Origin: JBALVT01 sp036960305
GTDB taxonomy: Bacteria; Pseudomonadota; Gammaproteobacteria; Pseudomonadales; Halieaceae
Reading direction: 5' to 3'
DNA: 64,000 nucleotides
NCBI GenBank assembly: GCA_036960305.1
Contig: JBALWA010000012.1
Coordinates: 1-64,000, forward strand
In this document: positions 61,541 to 64,000 of the stretch, one piece after another
Numbering within the stretch: the first letter of the stretch is position 1
How the letters are laid out: each line of letters starts with the position of its first letter
The notes under the pieces: generated by a model
The model's database searches: none
Told to the model about the DNA's origin: nothing
The model's input: the letters and a program-made list of their open reading frames with translations, nothing else
Program-made: the position numbers and the translations under genes

Positions 61541-63190
61541 GTGAAAAATGCAAAGAAAATCAAAAAGTTAGAGTCAAAAATGGACAAGTCTCATAGCTAT
61601 GAAGAATGGCGTGAGGCGGCGATAGAGCACGATGATCTGTCTGGACAGGCGCGCTGGCGGAAGGTGGACCAGACGAATCAGTACGATTATGCCCAGATTC
61701 GATTGCGGCTGGACCGCCTGCGCAGTTTGCGTTCGCGCCATGACTACCACGGTTTGTTGTTCACCTTGAATGAAGGTATTCACGGAAATATGGCTGGCAT
61801 GGGGCGCGGTAGCCTGTATCGCCGTGCCATGTTTGGAACGAAGCACCTCATTGAGCAGTATATTGATGAGATAGATGATTCTCTGCGTTTTTTGGCTGAT
61901 CTGGATTCCAGCGAGATCAGTGCGGAGGAAAAGATGGATTTTTTCTATCGTGCCAATGTTTGTTTTGGTCGTTCAGCGCTCATGCTGAGTGGAGGTGGCG
62001 TACTCGGTTTTTATCATTTAGGCGTCGTAAAAACCTTGCTTGATGAGGGCCTGATGCCCCGGGTAATTTCTGGGTCCAGCGCGGGTTCCCTGGTTGCCGG
62101 CGTTGTCGGCACCCACACCGATGAGGAACTGAAGCACTTCTACGATCCTGCCAGCGTACACTTTGAGGCCGAGCGAGAAGCCAGCGTTTTCTCACGCATG
62201 TTCTTTGATGCCAATCCGCAGATCGATGTCGGTGACCTGGAAAACATTATTGCCAGACTGATTCCCAATCTGACCTTTCAGGAGGCTTACGCGAAGACTG
62301 GCCGGCAAATCAGCATTACGGTCGCACCGGCTGAGCCGCATCAGCGCTCCCGCCTGCTCAATGCGATTACCTCGCCGAACCTCTACGTCCGTTCAGCGGT
62401 CATGGCATCCTGTGCTGTGCCCGGCGTGTTCCCGCCGGTGATGTTAATGGCCAAAAATGTGCACGGCGAGTCGCAGCCCTACCTGCCTACCCGCAAGTGG
62501 GTTGATGGTTCGATTGCAGATGACCTCCCGGCCAAACGTCTGTCACGACTCTATAGCACCAATCACTATATCGTCAGCATGGTGAACCCTATTGCCACGC
62601 CGTTTCTGCGCAATGGCCGCGAGCCGGGTCGCTTGGCGTCGGCTCTCGGTAGTCTGGGTATAGGCGTGGGTAGGGAGATTCTGAATTTCTACAAAGGCAT
62701 GGTGCAGAAGAAGGGCGACCAGTGGCCGCGCTTTAATCTGCTACTGAATAGTATTCATGGCTTGATGGACCAGGACTACAGCGGTGATATTAATATTGTT
62801 CCCAGTTTTCGCTGGTACAACCCTACCAAGATCCTCTCACACCTGTCGGAGAAGGAATTGATGGAGCTGATGCAGGGCGGGGAGCATTCCTGTTACCCGA
62901 ATATAGAGAGCATTCGCACCTGTACCAAGATCAGTCGGACGATGGAAGAAATTTTGCAACGGTTCGAATCGGGTGACTTACGTCCGGGTGCGGAAATAGC
63001 AAAGCCCAGGGCATCGCGGCGTAGGCCTCCTCCGACCAAAGCGGACCGAGAAGCGCTCAAGAAGCGCGCCAATCAGAAAGCTGCAGCGAAGAAAGCCGGT
63101 GTTCAACGATCGCCTGCCCGTAAGAAGGCATCTTCGGGGGATAGCAAAAAGGCGCCAGCGCCTAAGGGTAAAGCGCGCAAGGCCGCGTAA
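61541..63190 (+). CDS. Patatin-like phospholipase (DUF3336 type) with basic Lys/Ala/Pro tail
   Basis: 549 residues. An N-terminal helical DUF3336-like domain (about 1-140) precedes a patatin domain with oxyanion loop SGGGVLGFYHLG, nucleophile serine in GSSAGS and catalytic Asp in VDGSIADDLP. Such enzymes resemble yeast triacylglycerol lipases Tgl3-5. The last ~65 residues are very basic and low-complexity (KKRANQKAAAKKAG; KKAPAPKGKARKAA), like histone-H1-type or PhaF-type tails, and could bind DNA or polyphosphate. Starts at GTG 61541 behind AGAAGG. Confidence 0.88.
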   Translation: MKNAKKIKKLESKMDKSHSYEEWREAAIEHDDLSGQARWRKVDQTNQYDYAQIRLRLDRLRSLRSRHDYHGLLFTLNEGIHGNMAGMGRGSLYRRAMFGTKHLIEQYIDEIDDSLRFLADLDSSEISAEEKMDFFYRANVCFGRSALMLSGGGVLGFYHLGVVKTLLDEGLMPRVISGSSAGSLVAGVVGTHTDEELKHFYDPASVHFEAEREASVFSRMFFDANPQIDVGDLENIIARLIPNLTFQEAYAKTGRQISITVAPAEPHQRSRLLNAITSPNLYVRSAVMASCAVPGVFPPVMLMAKNVHGESQPYLPTRKWVDGSIADDLPAKRLSRLYSTNHYIVSMVNPIATPFLRNGREPGRLASALGSLGIGVGREILNFYKGMVQKKGDQWPRFNLLLNSIHGLMDQDYSGDINIVPSFRWYNPTKILSHLSEKELMELMQGGEHSCYPNIESIRTCTKISRTMEEILQRFESGDLRPGAEIAKPRASRRRPPPTKADREALKKRANQKAAAKKAGVQRSPARKKASSGDSKKAPAPKGKARKAA

Positions 63191-63217
63191 TACCCGCTAA
63201 ATCGAGAAAGGTGAGAA

Positions 63218-63994
63218 ATGGATTACGTGGCGGTAGAACAGGCGCAGCAGGCCCAGGGTCTGCGGTTAGTCTTGACAGGTGGCTTACCCGCGCCATGGAG
63301 CGAAGCTGCGAAGGGGCTGTTTCGTGCCCGTCAGGTGGACTATATCCCGGTTTTGCAGCAGGGCGGTGGCCCCAACGAAGACGTATTGGCCTGGACCGGG
63401 CACCGCAACGCCCCGACGGCGATGTACAACGATGAACCTGCCCGGGTTACCGCACTGGAACTCATCAATATGGCTGAACGGCTGGGCACTGGCCCATCGC
63501 TGATACCCGGCAATATCGATGACCGTATCGTGATGTTTGGCTTGATCAATGAGATTGCCGGCGAGAACGGCATGGCCTGGAATGCCAGGGTTCTGATGTT
63601 TACAGTGATGATTGCCTCTATGGGTGAAGAGGCAATGGCCGGCAATCCAATGCTGCGAGATTATCGTTACTCGGCGGATGAGGTGGCTGAAGCCCCTGGC
63701 CGTGTTATAGCTGTATTGCAGGCTTTATCGGCTCAACTTGCTAGCCAGCGTGAGGCGGGCAGTCGCTATATGGTGGGTGACAGATTGACGGCGCTTGATA
63801 TTTATTGGGCCTGTTTTTCGCAGATGCTGGACGCCTTGCCCGCGGAAGTGAATCCGATGCCGGATTATATGCGAGACGTCTGGGGGCTTTTGGCTCAGTC
63901 AGTCAAAGATGTGGGATACGAAATAGACCCGGCGCTACTGGAGCACCGGGACTTTATTTTTCCAAACCACTTGCAGTGGCCACTGGACTTCTGA
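63218..63994 (+). CDS. Glutathione-S-transferase-like protein
   Basis: 258 residues. A thioredoxin-like N-terminal part (LVLTGGLPAPWSEAAKGLF to TAMYNDEPARVTALELI) and a helical C-terminal part with YMVGDRLTALDIYWA, the GST N-capping region, support GST membership. The N-terminal active site has no cysteine; a serine (PWSEAAK) may serve. AAGGTGAG precedes the ATG, 28 bases after the patatin gene, so they may be co-transcribed. Confidence 0.8.
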   Translation: MDYVAVEQAQQAQGLRLVLTGGLPAPWSEAAKGLFRARQVDYIPVLQQGGGPNEDVLAWTGHRNAPTAMYNDEPARVTALELINMAERLGTGPSLIPGNIDDRIVMFGLINEIAGENGMAWNARVLMFTVMIASMGEEAMAGNPMLRDYRYSADEVAEAPGRVIAVLQALSAQLASQREAGSRYMVGDRLTALDIYWACFSQMLDALPAEVNPMPDYMRDVWGLLAQSVKDVGYEIDPALLEHRDFIFPNHLQWPLDF

Positions 63995-64000
63995 ATTGGG

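Overview
The window looks like a contiguous piece of a free-living, probably marine, gammaproteobacterial chromosome, plausibly Cellvibrionales (Halieaceae or Spongiibacteraceae). That placement is an inference from gene content: CrbS/CrbR-type acetate control, abundant acyl-CoA metabolism, a TonB-dependent receptor, GspA/GspB and bactofilin, at moderate GC. I see no rRNA, tRNA, CRISPR array, prophage or intact insertion sequence. Coding density is high. Only one gap exceeds 300 bases (41551-41878), and it is filled by two large palindromes.

Layout. 1-4159 (minus): a large AsmA-type protein cut by the window edge, then NhaA. 4317-15309: a carbon-scavenging block with a transporter-fused hybrid kinase (CrbS-like), its LuxR-type regulator (CrbR-like), a DcaP-like porin, the two-part DUF4212/VC_2705 symporter, a small membrane protein, a CBS/DUF294 protein and a DEDDh exonuclease. 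Repeated TTAGACC/GGTCTAA elements lie before the porin and before the symporter. 15333-20788: a CoA-thioester catabolic cluster (two MaoC-like halves, an FMN-type protein, paired acyl-CoA dehydrogenases and a divergent acyl-CoA ligase). 20819-31146: mixed envelope and nucleic-acid genes (sorbosone-dehydrogenase-like protein, EEP nuclease, luciferase-like oxidoreductase with a divergent PadR regulator, bactofilin, acyltransferase, anchored nuclease, lipoproteins, GspA/GspB). 31279-35998: an epimerase, an alkaline phosphatase, a cysteine-synthase/glutaredoxin fusion and small membrane genes. 36248-41550: a TonB-dependent receptor, glnK-amtB and an alpha/beta hydrolase. 41879-47269: DUF3604-Ppx, a decayed acetyltransferase fragment and a cardiolipin-synthase-like lipoprotein.

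47304-53263 is the most interesting operon. Both halves of the mitochondrial D-glutamate cyclase (DUF1445 and DUF4392) are separate genes flanking the 5-oxoprolinase PxpA-PxpB-PxpC, followed by a D-amino-acid aminotransferase and alanine racemase. Together they suggest a D-glutamate/D-alanine to L-glutamate route. 53403-63994 holds a thioesterase, a second acyl-CoA ligase, DUF523, a Rap1a/Tai-like protein, MAPEG, a two-gene RND efflux system, a patatin with a basic lysine/alanine tail, and a GST-like protein.

The two features best worth a second look are the D-glutamate/5-oxoproline operon and the pair of unlike palindromes at 41581-41802, whose 23-base loop cores are identical but inverted.
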